A DNA stretch of 64,000 nt from Saprospiraceae bacterium (GCA_013360405.1 JABWBR010000032.1:62001-126000); one strand, 5' to 3'; shown: positions 9,175-18,445, counted from the first letter of the stretch. Notes: a model not told the origin generated them from the letters alone. A program made the numbers and translations.

Positions 9175-10689
9175 ATGGCAAAATACGACATCGTCATCAT
9201 CGGCAGTGGATTGGGGGGAATGGAGTGTGCTTATATCCTCGCAAAAGAAGGGTATAAAGTCTGCTTATTGGAAAAAAACCGGCAATTGGGCGGCAACCTG
9301 CAGATCTTTGTGCGCGACAAAGTAATCTTTGATACCGGCGTGCATTATATCGGCGGCTTAGACGAGGGGCAAAACCTGTACCGCTTTTTTTCTTATCTGG
9401 GTTTGATGGACAAACTCAAGTTGCGGCGAATGGATGAAAACGGGTTCGACCGTGTGACATTTGACAACGACCCATTGGAGTATCCACACGCCATGGGGTA
9501 CGAGCGTTTTTACGAGACTTTGTCCGCTATGTTCCCCAAAGAAAGAGAGGGACTGAAATTGTATTGCAACAAATTGCAGGAAGCCTGCGATAGCTTTCCG
9601 ATATACCGGGTAAGAGATGCTGTGTTTAACGAAGACGATTTGTCGTATTTGAATATAGGGGCCAAAAGCTTCATCGAATCGTGCGTGCAGGATCCCAAGC
9701 TGCGCAACGTGTTGGCGGGCACCAACGCCCTTTATGCAGGTTATGCCGATCGCACCCCGTTATACGTCCACGCCCTGGTAGTAAACACCTATATCGAAAG
9801 CGCCTGGAAATGCGTCGACGGCGGCGCACAAATTGCGCGATTGCTGGCCAAAGGCATCAAAGACCACGGCGGCGAGATATACAACTACTGCGAAGTAAGC
9901 AAAATAGAAATGGGCAGCGAAGGCGCCAAGGCCGTATTGACCACCGACGGGCGCCGCTTTGAGGGCAAACAGTTTATCTCGAATATACACCCCGTGCAAA
10001 CCCTCGACATGATCGAGGAAGGGTATATCCGAAAATCCTTCCGCAGACGCATCGCCGGTCTCGACAACTCGATTTCCATATTCACCGTGCATATCGTATT
10101 CAAACCCGATACGTTTGAATACCTCAACTACAACTATTATCATTCCAGAAATCCCGATGTGTGGTCGGCCATTCATTACAAAGAAGAAAACTGGCCGGAG
10201 AATTACATCGTTTTTGTGCCTGCAAGCTCTAAGTCGGAGAAATACGCCGACAGCATGAATGTGATGTCGTATATGCGGTATGAAGAAGTAGAGAAATGGG
10301 CGCATACGTTCAACGTAATACCCCATAGGCAGGCCGGTCGCGGGGCTGATTACCAGGATTTCAAACAAATAAAAGCTGAAAAACTACTGACCGAGCTGGA
10401 AAAGAAATTTCCGGGCATTCGCGACAAAATACAATCCTACCACGTGTCCACCCCGCTGTCGTATCGCGACTACATAGGCACCTCCGACGGGTCGATGTAT
10501 GGTATTACAAAAGACTACAACAACCCCATGATGTCATTGCTTTCGCCGCGCACCCAGATTCCCAACTTGTTTCTCACCGGACAAAACCTCAATATGCACG
10601 GTATGTTAGGTGTGACCGTGGGAGCCATCATGACCTGCTCGCGATTTCTGGGGTTAAAATATCTCATGCAGCAGATCAGCAAACACTAA
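9175..10689 (+). CDS. CrtI-like FAD-dependent oxidoreductase (phytoene desaturase family)
   Basis: 504 residues. IVIIGSGLGGMECAYILAKEG (FAD site, ~6-26) and a C-terminal 'LFLTGQNLNMHGMLGVTVGA' motif define the carotenoid desaturase/isomerase superfamily. It is a second such enzyme in the cluster (the first is at 1859-3538); they share the '.TGVHYIGG.D.GQ' block but are clearly divergent, so they may act on different double bonds or one may be an isomerase. The ATG at 9175 is chosen because the dinucleotide fold begins four residues later; upstream frames are only repeat. Confidence 0.86.
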   Translation: MAKYDIVIIGSGLGGMECAYILAKEGYKVCLLEKNRQLGGNLQIFVRDKVIFDTGVHYIGGLDEGQNLYRFFSYLGLMDKLKLRRMDENGFDRVTFDNDPLEYPHAMGYERFYETLSAMFPKEREGLKLYCNKLQEACDSFPIYRVRDAVFNEDDLSYLNIGAKSFIESCVQDPKLRNVLAGTNALYAGYADRTPLYVHALVVNTYIESAWKCVDGGAQIARLLAKGIKDHGGEIYNYCEVSKIEMGSEGAKAVLTTDGRRFEGKQFISNIHPVQTLDMIEEGYIRKSFRRRIAGLDNSISIFTVHIVFKPDTFEYLNYNYYHSRNPDVWSAIHYKEENWPENYIVFVPASSKSEKYADSMNVMSYMRYEEVEKWAHTFNVIPHRQAGRGADYQDFKQIKAEKLLTELEKKFPGIRDKIQSYHVSTPLSYRDYIGTSDGSMYGITKDYNNPMMSLLSPRTQIPNLFLTGQNLNMHGMLGVTVGAIMTCSRFLGLKYLMQQISKH

Positions 10690-10695
10690 AAATTG

Positions 10696-10703
10696 TATCT
10701 TGG
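10696..10703 (+). promoter_or_regulatory. possible -7 box (TATCTTGG)
   Basis: TATCTTGG differs at one position from the Bacteroidota -7 consensus TAnnTTTG and lies 33 bp before the next start codon. No convincing -33 element is seen, so this is tentative. Confidence 0.3.
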
Positions 10704-10736
10704 CGGCTAATTTAAGACCATTAAATCCTAATTCCT

Positions 10737-11285
10737 ATGAAGAAGATTGTATTAGTACTCTTTACTGCCGTATTGTGTTGCGGCCTCGTACAAAAATCGC
10801 AAGCGCAAGCTTATGAAAAAGGATCTAAAGTCCTCAACATCGGCTTAGGCGTTGGCGGATGGTATGACTTCGGTTTTGGCGCCCCAGGTGTAAGCGCATC
10901 ATTTGAGGTGGGTATCTGGCCTACCGGCAAATTCGGCGTTATCGGACTGGGGGCATACACCGGCTTTCGCGTGGCGGTTGATAATAACAGTTTCTACGAT
11001 GACATCACGTACACCAATTTTGTGATCGCTCCACGAGGTACTTATCACTTCACTATTATTCCGGTTGAGAAACTCGATGTGTATGCTGCTATTCAGATCA
11101 TCACAGCTTTCGAATCTATTAACTACAAGGACGAATTTTATGATGATTTTGATGCCAGCAACCTCAACATCTATCCGGGCGTAGTAGCCGGCGTTCGCTA
11201 TTACTTCTCCGACCGCTTCGGCGTATTCGGCGAGGTAGGCTACAATCTCAATTACCTCACAGGGGGTATTGCGCTGAGCTTCTAA
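10737..11285 (+). CDS. small outer-membrane beta-barrel-like protein
   Basis: 182 residues with a signal peptide (to ~24, SQAQA). The mature part alternates hydrophobic and polar residues with many G/Y/F (e.g. 'VLNIGLGVGGWYDFGFG', 'GVVAGVRYYFSDRFGVFGEVGYNLNYLTGG') and ends in an aromatic residue (F), as expected for an OmpA/OmpX-like 8-strand barrel. It may give the polyene pathway an outer-membrane component, or may simply sit beside it; function unknown. Confidence 0.8.
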   Translation: MKKIVLVLFTAVLCCGLVQKSQAQAYEKGSKVLNIGLGVGGWYDFGFGAPGVSASFEVGIWPTGKFGVIGLGAYTGFRVAVDNNSFYDDITYTNFVIAPRGTYHFTIIPVEKLDVYAAIQIITAFESINYKDEFYDDFDASNLNIYPGVVAGVRYYFSDRFGVFGEVGYNLNYLTGGIALSF

Positions 11286-11287
11286 TT

Positions 11288-11362
11288 GATGTTATCGGTT
11301 ATCGGTTGTCAGTTGTCGGTTTCTTTGACAACCCACAACCGACAACCGACAACCGACAACCC
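11288..11362. repeat. GGTTGTC heptamer inverted array
   Basis: The left arm contains GTTATCGGTTATCGGTTGTC-type units and the right arm has four ACAACCG units; they face each other around a short loop. The array fills the 79-bp gap and ends 2-3 bp before the next ATG. Confidence 0.85.
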
Positions 11363-11364
11363 CC

Positions 11365-12597
11365 ATGAAAAAAACTATCGCCATCATCGGCGGAGGCCCA
11401 TCTGCAAGTACTTTGGCCACCTTGCTGGCCAGGAAAGGACATAAAGTCGGCATCTTTCGCACTCCGCAGCGCCCGGCGCTCATCGTAGGTGAATCGCTGT
11501 TGCCGGCCATCATACCCATCTTAAAAGAACTGGGCGTAGAAGAAAAAGTAAGCCAGTTCTCCGTCTTCAAGCCCGGCGCAACCATCTGCCTCGATCCGCA
11601 CGAAACCCTGTCATTCGGCTTTGACCTGGCGCGCACGCGTATGGTATACGCCTACAACGTGCCGCGCGACAAATTTGACGAAGCCATCCTGGAAGCGGCG
11701 GTAGCGGCCGGCGCCCGTTTATTTTCGCGTCGTGCTGAGGTAATGCTCGACAGCGATGGCAAACCCGTCCTGACCCCCGAAACCCTGGCGGCTGCCGAAG
11801 GTTTCTTCGACGGCGGCGTAGACCTCCTTGTCGACGCCAGCGGCCGCGCGCGACTGCTGCCCAACCTGCTCAATCTACCCTCAGAAGAAGGAGGCCGCAA
11901 AGACCTGGCCCTGTTTTCCCACCAGGAAGATGTGGATATGACCGACCCCGGCAATATCCATGTGGATCGCTACAGTAAGGGCTGGGGCTGGCGTATACCC
12001 CTGCCAGGCCGCGTATCGGTGGGCATCGTCGTGTCGCCCAGGCACCTCAAGCAATTGGGCGATACCAAGGAAGAGCAATACGACAACTTCCTCCGGCAGG
12101 AACCCAAACTGCGCGACTACGTCAAAAATGCCCAGCGCACTACCACGGTGATGACCTACACCAACTACCAGTGGAAATCCTTGAAATTATACGGCAACGG
12201 CTGGGCACTGGTAGGCGATAGCGCCGGTTTTATTGATCCGATCTTCTCCACCGGGCTATATCTGGCCATGTACAGCGCGGTACAGCTGGCCAAAGCCATC
12301 GACAAAGGCACGCCGGCGGCGTTTGAAGCCTACCAGCGCCACCATCGCGAGGAGCTCAGGAGCTGGCAGACTATTATCGACATGTGGTATGAGGGTACGC
12401 TGTTTACGCTGTTCCGCGTAGGGCAAAAATACAAAACCTCCCCGCTGGCGCGTTTCCTTAATCCGTTCGTGACCAAACACGTTACCCGCATCTTTACCGG
12501 CGAAATCCGCAGCGGATCCTTTAGCCACAAGGTATTGCAGTTTATGACCCGCTACGGCCTCTACAAACAGGATACGTCGGCATTGGTGATAAATTAG
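11365..12597 (+). CDS. second FAD-dependent halogenase-like monooxygenase
   Basis: 410 residues. FAD site IIGGGPSASTLA (~7-18), an ALIVGESLLPAI block, Lys69 at the position expected for the halogenase lysine, and an exact WxWxIP motif (WGWRIP, residues 207-212). 'VGDSAGFIDPIFSTG' is the second FAD contact of this superfamily. It shares the overall plan with the gene at 544-1788 but is clearly divergent. It may chlorinate a second position or work as a hydroxylase/reductase of the polyene pathway. The next conserved gene downstream, LolA-like, still belongs to the cluster. Confidence 0.78.
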   Translation: MKKTIAIIGGGPSASTLATLLARKGHKVGIFRTPQRPALIVGESLLPAIIPILKELGVEEKVSQFSVFKPGATICLDPHETLSFGFDLARTRMVYAYNVPRDKFDEAILEAAVAAGARLFSRRAEVMLDSDGKPVLTPETLAAAEGFFDGGVDLLVDASGRARLLPNLLNLPSEEGGRKDLALFSHQEDVDMTDPGNIHVDRYSKGWGWRIPLPGRVSVGIVVSPRHLKQLGDTKEEQYDNFLRQEPKLRDYVKNAQRTTTVMTYTNYQWKSLKLYGNGWALVGDSAGFIDPIFSTGLYLAMYSAVQLAKAIDKGTPAAFEAYQRHHREELRSWQTIIDMWYEGTLFTLFRVGQKYKTSPLARFLNPFVTKHVTRIFTGEIRSGSFSHKVLQFMTRYGLYKQDTSALVIN

Positions 12598-12660
12598 GTG
12601 ACGGCAGGGAATCGCCTCAGTTGGTGACGAATATGGAACTGGCAGGGTTGGTGACAAGGT
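12595..12660. repeat. GGTGACGG-family repeat
   Basis: Three GGTGAC cores (GGTGACGGCAGGGAATCG, TTGGTGACGAATATGG, TTGGTGACAAGGTGAC) matching the family at 8978-9061. The first GGTGAC overlaps the stop codon of the halogenase-like gene. Confidence 0.65.
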
Positions 12661-12729
12661 GACATTCTTCATTCTTCATTCTTCATGTTATTGTTGTGTT
12701 AATCGCACAAATCACAACCTTCCACGCTG

Positions 12730-12737
12730 TATTTTTG
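12730..12737 (+). promoter_or_regulatory. probable -7 box TATTTTTG
   Basis: Exact match to the Bacteroidota -7 consensus TAnnTTTG, 16 bp before the lolA-like start codon; no clear -33 TTG at the right distance, so only half of the promoter is supported. Confidence 0.4.
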
Positions 12738-12753
12738 TAAAAAACAAATCACT

Positions 12754-13389
12754 ATGCACTATAAATTTCTTCTCCTGGCGGGCCTGTTATTAGTTAGTAC
12801 TATTGGATTTGCCCAGGAGGGCTTTCGCAAAATGAAAGACGTAGAGGGCTTCAAGCAAAAGCTCAACAACATCACCAAAGTCACGGAGACTATTCAGTGC
12901 AGCTTCGTGCAGGAGAAACAGCTTAGCTTCATGAAAGAAAAGATGGTGGCCAAAGGTTTGTTTTATTTTGATAAAAAAAACCGGCTCCGCTGGGAGTATA
13001 ACTCGCCTTACAAATATACCATCCTGCTCAACGACAAGCAATTAACCGTAGTTGACAACGGCAAAGTGAGTAAAATCGACGCCGGCAAAAACGATACCTT
13101 TCAGAAAATCCAGGGTATGCTCACGCGTACTTTGCAGGGCAATGTGCTGGATGGCAACGACAAATTCTCGTATGAGTTATTTGAAAACGAGCAGCAGGCC
13201 CTGGTCAAACTCACGCCGGTCGACAAAGAAATCAAAGGCTACATCAGCGGCATCGACCTCTATTTCGACAAAAAAGACCTGATGATGGCCCGCATCGATA
13301 TGCACGAATCCGGCGACCTCACCAGCATTAAATTTACGAACCGCAAGGTGAACGAACCGCTGCCGGCCGGAGCCTTCTCGGCGAAATGA
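12754..13389 (+). CDS. LolA-like outer-membrane lipoprotein carrier
   Basis: 211 residues with a signal peptide (~20 residues, GFAQ). The body has the LolA-fold pattern: '..TIQCSFVQEKQLSFMKEKMVAKGLFYF..KNRLRWEYNSPYKYTILLNDKQLTVVDNGK'. LolA-like proteins are regular members of flexirubin and aryl-polyene clusters, where they are thought to carry the lipid-like product across the periplasm rather than lipoproteins; here the exporter and acyltransferase fusion nearby support this. It is the last recognisable gene of the cluster on this side. A separate housekeeping LolA probably exists elsewhere. Confidence 0.85.
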   Translation: MHYKFLLLAGLLLVSTIGFAQEGFRKMKDVEGFKQKLNNITKVTETIQCSFVQEKQLSFMKEKMVAKGLFYFDKKNRLRWEYNSPYKYTILLNDKQLTVVDNGKVSKIDAGKNDTFQKIQGMLTRTLQGNVLDGNDKFSYELFENEQQALVKLTPVDKEIKGYISGIDLYFDKKDLMMARIDMHESGDLTSIKFTNRKVNEPLPAGAFSAK

Positions 13390-13490
13390 CAGAGAGGGGA
13401 GGGTGAGAGAGGGAGAGTGTGGGAGGGTGGGATTAAACTTAAGCATTGGAAACATCCCACTCTCTCTCCCTCCCACTCTCTCACCCTCCT
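13390..13490. repeat. short-unit inverted array between convergent genes
   Basis: The left arm is GAGGGTGAGAGAGGGAGAGTG-like and the right arm is its complement (CCCACTCTCTCTCCCTCCCAC). It fills the gap between the LolA-like gene and the convergent PagL-like gene and could stop transcription from both sides. Confidence 0.8.
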
Positions 13491-14637
13491 ACCACAGCCA
13501 TCCCATTCTCACATCAATCACATCCGCTACCTGACGGTGCGTCTTCATCGTGGCGCCCAGTATCAGGTGATCACCAAGGCGATAGAGGAGGCTGTAACGT
13601 TGGTAAACAGGGTCCACATCGCCCGAAGGGTTGAACACATAGGCGCCGAAGTGGATGCCAAATCGCGTGCGGCCCGCCAAGACCTCGTAGCCCAGCAGCA
13701 TAGCGCCTTTCCAGGCGCTTTTGTCAAGGCCTTTTCTATCCTGGATTTCTCGTGCCCAACCGTCGTGCACCCATTCCGTGCCGGCCGAAACACCGCTTAA
13801 TCTGCCGATTTGCCGGCCCACGACGCCCCAGGCGCCCAATAAAAGCGTGTATTCATTGGTGGGAAAATCGGGCGTAGCCTGCGCCGTTTTGATACTCCCG
13901 ATGCCCAACGCGTAGGCATAATTGCGGGGTTGTTGCTTCCACTCGTCGGTTTTTAGCGGGCGATTTAGCTTAATCGGGCGGGCATGGTATTGAAAGCCTA
14001 CATTCGCCATCGGAAAATTCATGCCCTTATTGGGGAGCTTCATCCCGCCGTTGGAGATGTGGTTGTAATTATATCCCAAAGACAACTCGCAATGGGGATT
14101 GAGCCGGTAGTACAACTTGGCATTGACCATACCGGTGAAACTCAGCAAGGTGCTGAAGAACAGGTTGGTAGGGTTTGTGGTTTCATCATACACCTTGCTC
14201 AAAAAAGTAACCCCCGCCCCCATCTGCACCGCGCCGTACAGTTGCCCCCCCGGCCTGATGAGCGGCTCGATCAACGCCACCGCCGACGCGGAAGAGCCCA
14301 ACACTTCCGGATTGTCAAAATTGATATAATTGACCAGAAATCCGCGTTGGGTGACTAGTCCCGATTTGCGGGTATGCCGCTCTTCTGCCCGCAGCCACAT
14401 ACCCCTGATCTCCAGTCCGAACGGATTGGAATGCGATACGTTGGCAATCGCAGTAGAGTGGGGGAGGATGAAGCCGCGGTGGGCCTGGACGCCCCAGAGG
14501 AAGGGGTTGCCTTGGGATACAGAGGTGTCGGATGGCTGGGCAAAGGCCAAAAAAGGCAGTATAGCGCAAATAGCGCATACTAGAAATATGAAAAATTGAT
14601 AAATTCGAAATATTTGCCCCGTGCATGAAATAGCCAT
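13489..14637 (-). CDS. lipid A 3-O-deacylase-like outer-membrane protein (PagL/acyloxyacyl hydrolase family)
   Basis: 382 residues with an N-terminal hydrophobic signal (about 10-33, ending AFAQ). The sequence YNHISNGG (His193, Ser195) matches the H-x-S-N active-site motif of PagL-type deacylases, and the C-terminal half has beta-barrel-like alternation ending in W. The Bacteroidota members are about this length, twice that of Pseudomonas PagL, because of an added N-terminal domain. The likely role is trimming acyl chains from lipid A in the outer membrane. The glutamate of the PagL catalytic triad is not obvious by eye. Confidence 0.75.
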   Translation of the reverse strand: MAISCTGQIFRIYQFFIFLVCAICAILPFLAFAQPSDTSVSQGNPFLWGVQAHRGFILPHSTAIANVSHSNPFGLEIRGMWLRAEERHTRKSGLVTQRGFLVNYINFDNPEVLGSSASAVALIEPLIRPGGQLYGAVQMGAGVTFLSKVYDETTNPTNLFFSTLLSFTGMVNAKLYYRLNPHCELSLGYNYNHISNGGMKLPNKGMNFPMANVGFQYHARPIKLNRPLKTDEWKQQPRNYAYALGIGSIKTAQATPDFPTNEYTLLLGAWGVVGRQIGRLSGVSAGTEWVHDGWAREIQDRKGLDKSAWKGAMLLGYEVLAGRTRFGIHFGAYVFNPSGDVDPVYQRYSLLYRLGDHLILGATMKTHRQVADVIDVRMGWLW

Positions 14638-14767
14638 AAGAGATCAATATTAGGAATTGGAACTGTCATAATGCGTAAAATGGCAAGTTATTAAATGCTT
14701 AAATACTCCCATAGTCTATTAGTCCCATAGTCCAAAAGTCCCTATATTCCCCATCAAAATACCCCCG

Positions 14768-16528
14768 ATGGAGATTATTATCGTCCTCTCGCTCTTAGTA
14801 ACGGTAGTTATAATATTCGCTACCGAAAAAATGCCTGTCGATCTGGTCACCATTGGTATGTTAATTATATTGACAACCAGCGGCATTCTTACACCGTCGG
14901 AAGCATTTTCAGGATATGGGAGCGACTTTATCATGATGCTGGCTTCTATATTTGTGGTTGGGGCGGCTATGCAAAAAGCGGGCCTTTTGGATATAATTGG
15001 CGAGAAACTGTTTGCCTGGAGCCGCAATAAGGGGAAGTGGCTCTCTACGATTGTCATGTCGGCCGTAAGTGTCAACTCGGCCTTTATGAACAATACGAGT
15101 GTTACGGCAGTCTATGTGGCGCCAATGGTGAGTTTGTCGCGTAAGCTTGGGATTAGCCCGTCCAAACTGCTTATGCCGGTGGCTTTCGCCTCTATTTTGG
15201 GTGGCACCTGTACCGTTATTGGCACCTCTACCAATATCGCCGTCAACTCTTTTCTGGCTGATAACGGCTATCCGACTTTTGGTATGTTCGATTTCATGCC
15301 CATCGGTATTTTACTTTGCGTAATTGGCATTGTCTATATGAATACAATAGGCCACAAGCTACTCCCTGATAACCGGGAAGTGGATATGATCGGCGAATTA
15401 AAAACTAATAATTATTTTACAGAAATACTAGTCAAACAAGGTTCTTCATTAGTTGGTGAAAAAATCAAAGACACCGATATCAGCCATACAGGATTGCGGG
15501 TACTCAATATTATTCGCGATAAAAAAAATACGATTGCCAGTGCAAATTCCGTGATTGAAGCCGGCGATGTTTTATTGGTGGAAGGGCGGCTTGAAGACCT
15601 GCTCCGGGTAAAAGAAACTACCGGTATGGACATCCTGGCGGATACCCTTATCGAGGAAGACTTGGTGAGCGATGATATTCAGATTGCCGAGCTTATCGCC
15701 ATGCCTTCGAATGACTTTGTCGGCGCTACTATTCGCTCCGCGCAGTTTAAAAACCGCTTTGGCTTGATGGTTATCGCTATAAGTAGGGAAGGACATACCT
15801 TATCGGATAAAATAGGCGATATAGAGGTGAAAACAGGCGATCACTTACTGGTGCAGGGGCCTGTTGAAAATATTCGCTACTGGAAGGAAGAGGGAGACCT
15901 AACGATTATTCAGGAATATAAATATGAACCTGGTAAGAGTAAGCGTAACGCCTTATTGTCAGGTATGTTTTTTGTAGCGGCAATAATAATGGGTTCGTTG
16001 GAACTCATCCCCTTGTCCATCGCGTTTATGCTGGCGGCATTTCTATGCGTGCTTTTCAAATGCATTAAGCCGGAAGAAGCCTACGAAAAAATTGAATGGA
16101 AATTGTTGGTGCTCATCGGTGGTATGTCGTCATTTAGTATCGCTATGAAAAAGTCGGGTACGGCAGATTTTATGGCCGACCAAGTCATTGCCCTTTTTGG
16201 CTATATGGGGCCAATGGCCGTATTGGCCGCTTTTGCAGTGTTGACCGCCCTGCTCACCCAGCCTATTTCCAATGCCGCCGCAGCATTGGTCGTCCTGCCC
16301 GTTGCCCTGCGCACCGCCGTCGAAATGCAGGTCAATCCGCTTACTTTCGCACTGGTAGTTATGCTAAGCGCTTCGGTATCGCTCATCACTCCATTTGAGC
16401 CCAGTTGTATACTGGTTTTCGGCCCCGGCCGCTACAAAGTGATTGATTTTATCAAGGTAGGCGCCGGCGTTACTATTTTACTGGTGGCAGCTATCCTGCT
16501 GCTGGCGCCGATGTGGTACCCGCTGTGA
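14768..16528 (+). CDS. SLC13/DASS-type anion transporter with two RCK_C (TrkA-C) domains
   Basis: 586 residues. Hydrophobic N-terminal half (membrane segments ~3-20, 27-45, 53-72, 95-103, 133-160, 175-190), then two soluble TrkA-C-like domains (~205-295 and ~300-380, '[23 protein letters not shown]' style starts), then a second membrane half. The [12 protein letters not shown] (108-119) and [12 protein letters not shown] segments are the paired SNT-like substrate/Na+ motifs of the DASS family. It likely imports an inorganic or dicarboxylic anion (sulfate, citrate or similar); the substrate cannot be read from sequence. Confidence 0.85.
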   Translation: MEIIIVLSLLVTVVIIFATEKMPVDLVTIGMLIILTTSGILTPSEAFSGYGSDFIMMLASIFVVGAAMQKAGLLDIIGEKLFAWSRNKGKWLSTIVMSAVSVNSAFMNNTSVTAVYVAPMVSLSRKLGISPSKLLMPVAFASILGGTCTVIGTSTNIAVNSFLADNGYPTFGMFDFMPIGILLCVIGIVYMNTIGHKLLPDNREVDMIGELKTNNYFTEILVKQGSSLVGEKIKDTDISHTGLRVLNIIRDKKNTIASANSVIEAGDVLLVEGRLEDLLRVKETTGMDILADTLIEEDLVSDDIQIAELIAMPSNDFVGATIRSAQFKNRFGLMVIAISREGHTLSDKIGDIEVKTGDHLLVQGPVENIRYWKEEGDLTIIQEYKYEPGKSKRNALLSGMFFVAAIIMGSLELIPLSIAFMLAAFLCVLFKCIKPEEAYEKIEWKLLVLIGGMSSFSIAMKKSGTADFMADQVIALFGYMGPMAVLAAFAVLTALLTQPISNAAAALVVLPVALRTAVEMQVNPLTFALVVMLSASVSLITPFEPSCILVFGPGRYKVIDFIKVGAGVTILLVAAILLLAPMWYPL

Positions 16529-16824
16529 GGGGAGTGTGAGAGGGTGAGAGGGTGGGAGGGTGAGATACCCTTCTCCCACACTCCCACACTCCCACACTCC
16601 CACACTCTCACACTCCCACACTCCCACACTCCCACACTCCCACACTCCCACACTCCCACACTCTCACACTCTCACACTCCCACACTCCCACACTCCCACA
16701 CTCCCACACTCTCACACTCTCACACTCTCACACTCTCACACTCCCACACTCCCACACTCTCACACTCTCACACTCCCACACTCCCACACTCCCACACTCC
16801 CACACTCTCACACTCTCACACTCC
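16529..16824. repeat. long octamer array (CACACTCC/CACACTCT)n with a short complementary arm
   Basis: A short left arm of GAGTGTGAGAGGGTGAGAGG type is followed by about 31 direct copies of an 8-bp unit (16573-16823) that switches between two spellings, CTCCCACA and CTCTCACA. It fills the gap between the convergent transporter and DUF2541-like genes and stops two bases from the latter's stop codon. Open frames inside it (His-Thr-Pro-Thr-Leu-Pro-His-Ser repeats) are not genes. Confidence 0.95.
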
Positions 16825-16825
16825 T

Positions 16826-17233
16826 TTAGTGTCTTCCCCACAACTCCACTACCGCCCGGTCATTGGCTCTGTTTTTGGTGTCGTACCAGAAAACGACCTT
16901 CCGGATTACCCGGCGACCGCCGTCAATATCGATCACACGGGTCTCGCCGCCGGCGGGGATATCATTGCGTACTTCCACTTCGTCGACGCTACCGTTGGCA
17001 AAATGTATGGCCACCTTGTGTAAATTAATAGGCGATCTTTTTACCATCAATTTGATAGCCGTAAAGCGGCCTTCTGCGGCTGTAACCACAATCTCGTCGC
17101 GGTCAACACCGTAATTGACTTTGCGTTCTCCCAATTTTTCCCAGCGCGGCGGTTGAATACCGGCGTTGGGAAGGCTAAATGACATGGCAAGTACGGCAAT
17201 TGTGACTACGGAGGCTAAAAGTTGGAACTTCAT
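16826..17233 (-). CDS. small secreted protein, DUF2541-like
   Basis: 135 residues from the internal ATG at 17233 (MKFQLLASVV...), chosen because it starts a proper signal peptide; a longer frame would begin 39 bp upstream. The mature part has 'AIKLMVKRSPINLHKVAIHFANG' and 'GETRVIDIDGGRRVIRKVVFWY', a pattern like the beta-sandwich DUF2541 family (YaaI-like) with its conserved D-GG-R-I core. Function unknown; probably periplasmic. Confidence 0.7.
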   Translation of the reverse strand: MKFQLLASVVTIAVLAMSFSLPNAGIQPPRWEKLGERKVNYGVDRDEIVVTAAEGRFTAIKLMVKRSPINLHKVAIHFANGSVDEVEVRNDIPAGGETRVIDIDGGRRVIRKVVFWYDTKNRANDRAVVELWGRH

Positions 17234-17277
17234 AAAGTTGATTTTAGTTATGGGTGAAACAATAATGGTCAATTTGC

Positions 17278-17285
17278 TAACTTTG
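17278..17285 (+). promoter_or_regulatory. possible -7 box TAACTTTG
   Basis: Exact TAnnTTTG match, 65 bp before the start of the zinc-ribbon gene and just upstream of the divergent DUF2541-like gene. No -33 TTG at the usual ~20-bp spacing was found. Confidence 0.3.
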
Positions 17286-17350
17286 ACGGTATGGTTAACG
17301 TCGAGGTTTAAAGTTTACTTTATTATAAGAATGTTAAAGTTAACAGCTTA

Positions 17351-17632
17351 ATGGCTTCGGAAGTAAAAATTGAATGCCCCAAATGCGGATGGGAGCCCGA
17401 TGGCGGCGCCTACTGGCAGTGTACCTGCGGTCATGTATGGGATACGTTTACCACTGCTGCCCGCTGCCCTAAGTGCAATATTCAGCACGAGCGCACCTCG
17501 TGCATCCCCTGGCGCGGCGGTTGTACCGCCTTCGAACCCCATATCGATTGGTACAAAGGACTCGACGAGTGGGTGCGCGAACAAATTGAATCAGTCAACC
17601 AACAAATTGAACAACCTGTTACTGAAACGTAA
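17351..17632 (+). CDS. small double zinc-ribbon protein
   Basis: 93 residues. Cysteine pairs C9/C12, C24/C26 and C39/C42 (CPKCGW, CTCGH, CPKC) look like one or two zinc ribbons, and C51 and C58 follow. The C-terminal part is helical and charged ('HIDWYKGLDEWVREQIESVNQQ'). Proteins like this occur widely in Bacteroidota without a known role. It is 18 bp upstream of the DUF1080 gene, so the two may be co-transcribed. Confidence 0.75.
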   Translation: MASEVKIECPKCGWEPDGGAYWQCTCGHVWDTFTTAARCPKCNIQHERTSCIPWRGGCTAFEPHIDWYKGLDEWVREQIESVNQQIEQPVTET

Positions 17633-17650
17633 TTAACCGAAATTTGCTTT

Positions 17651-18382
17651 ATGAAAAAAACGCTTCTCTTTGTTGGCCTTACCGGCCTGGCTGTCGCGTC
17701 AATTGACGCACAAACGAAAGACCCGAAAGATACGGAAGTATGGACACCCGAACCACGCGTGGTGACGCCCGGCGTCAACCATGCGCCGCCCTCAGATGCC
17801 ATAGTGCTTTTCGACGGCAAAAACCTGAATGAATGGACTACCGATAACGGTGAAGCGCCAAAATGGGCCCTGGCCGACGAAGCTATGACGGTGGTGAAAG
17901 GCGCCGGCGATATTTCTACCAAACGCACTTTTGGCGACTGCCAGTTGCATGTCGAATTCCGCACGCCGGCAGAAGTGAAAGGCGAAGGCCAGGGGCGTGG
18001 CAATAGTGGCATTTTCCTGCAGTCGCGCTACGAAATTCAGGTGCTCGACAACTACCAAAACCGTACGTATTCTAACGGCCAGTCCGGCTCGGTGTACAAA
18101 CAGACTATTCCGCTGGTAAACGCCTGCCGCCCTCCCGGCGAATGGCAGACCTACGATATCTTCTATACCGCCCCCCGCTTTAATGCCGATGGTATCCGCA
18201 CAGCTCCCGCTCGCGTAACGGTGGTACACAATGGCGTGTTAATTCAAAATGGTGTGGAAATTCAGGGCACTACAGAGTATATCGGCATGCCCAAAAACCT
18301 GCCCCACGGCAAAGGCCCTATTCGCCTGCAAGACCACGGTGATGCGGTGAGCTATAGGAATATTTGGGTGAGGGAATTATGA
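17651..18382 (+). CDS. secreted DUF1080 (3-keto-disaccharide hydrolase-like) protein
   Basis: 243 residues with a signal peptide (to ~20, SIDAQ). The segment 'DAIVLFDGKNLNEWTTDNGEAPKWALADEAMTVV' opens a DUF1080 domain, which has a concanavalin-like jelly-roll; 'GNSGIFLQSRYEIQVLDNYQN' and 'GPIRLQDHGDAVSYRNIWVREL' are its characteristic core and C-terminal blocks. Family members hydrolyse 3-keto-glucosides; some only bind glycans. It covers the whole protein, with normal length. No other sugar-degrading genes are adjacent. Confidence 0.88.
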   Translation: MKKTLLFVGLTGLAVASIDAQTKDPKDTEVWTPEPRVVTPGVNHAPPSDAIVLFDGKNLNEWTTDNGEAPKWALADEAMTVVKGAGDISTKRTFGDCQLHVEFRTPAEVKGEGQGRGNSGIFLQSRYEIQVLDNYQNRTYSNGQSGSVYKQTIPLVNACRPPGEWQTYDIFYTAPRFNADGIRTAPARVTVVHNGVLIQNGVEIQGTTEYIGMPKNLPHGKGPIRLQDHGDAVSYRNIWVREL

Positions 18383-18445
18383 ATGAGGTGACAGGGTGAC
18401 AGGGTGACAAGGTGAAGAGCAACACCCTGTCACCTTGTCACCTAC
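18383..18445. repeat. GGGTGACA octamer inverted array between convergent genes
   Basis: AGGTGACAGGGTGACAGGG on the left faces CCCTGTCACCTTGTCACC on the right with a short loop; fills the gap between the DUF1080 gene and the convergent MCE gene. Confidence 0.85.

Noticed and set aside
9035-9325. Short frames between the exporter and the CrtI-like gene
   Set aside because: They translate GGTGACGG repeats and GAGAACA heptamers or run out of frame into the next gene.
16544-17023. 159-residue frame of His-Thr-Pro-Thr-Leu-Pro-His-Ser repeats
   Set aside because: It is a direct translation of the 8-bp array and runs antisense through the DUF2541-like gene; no start context or homology.
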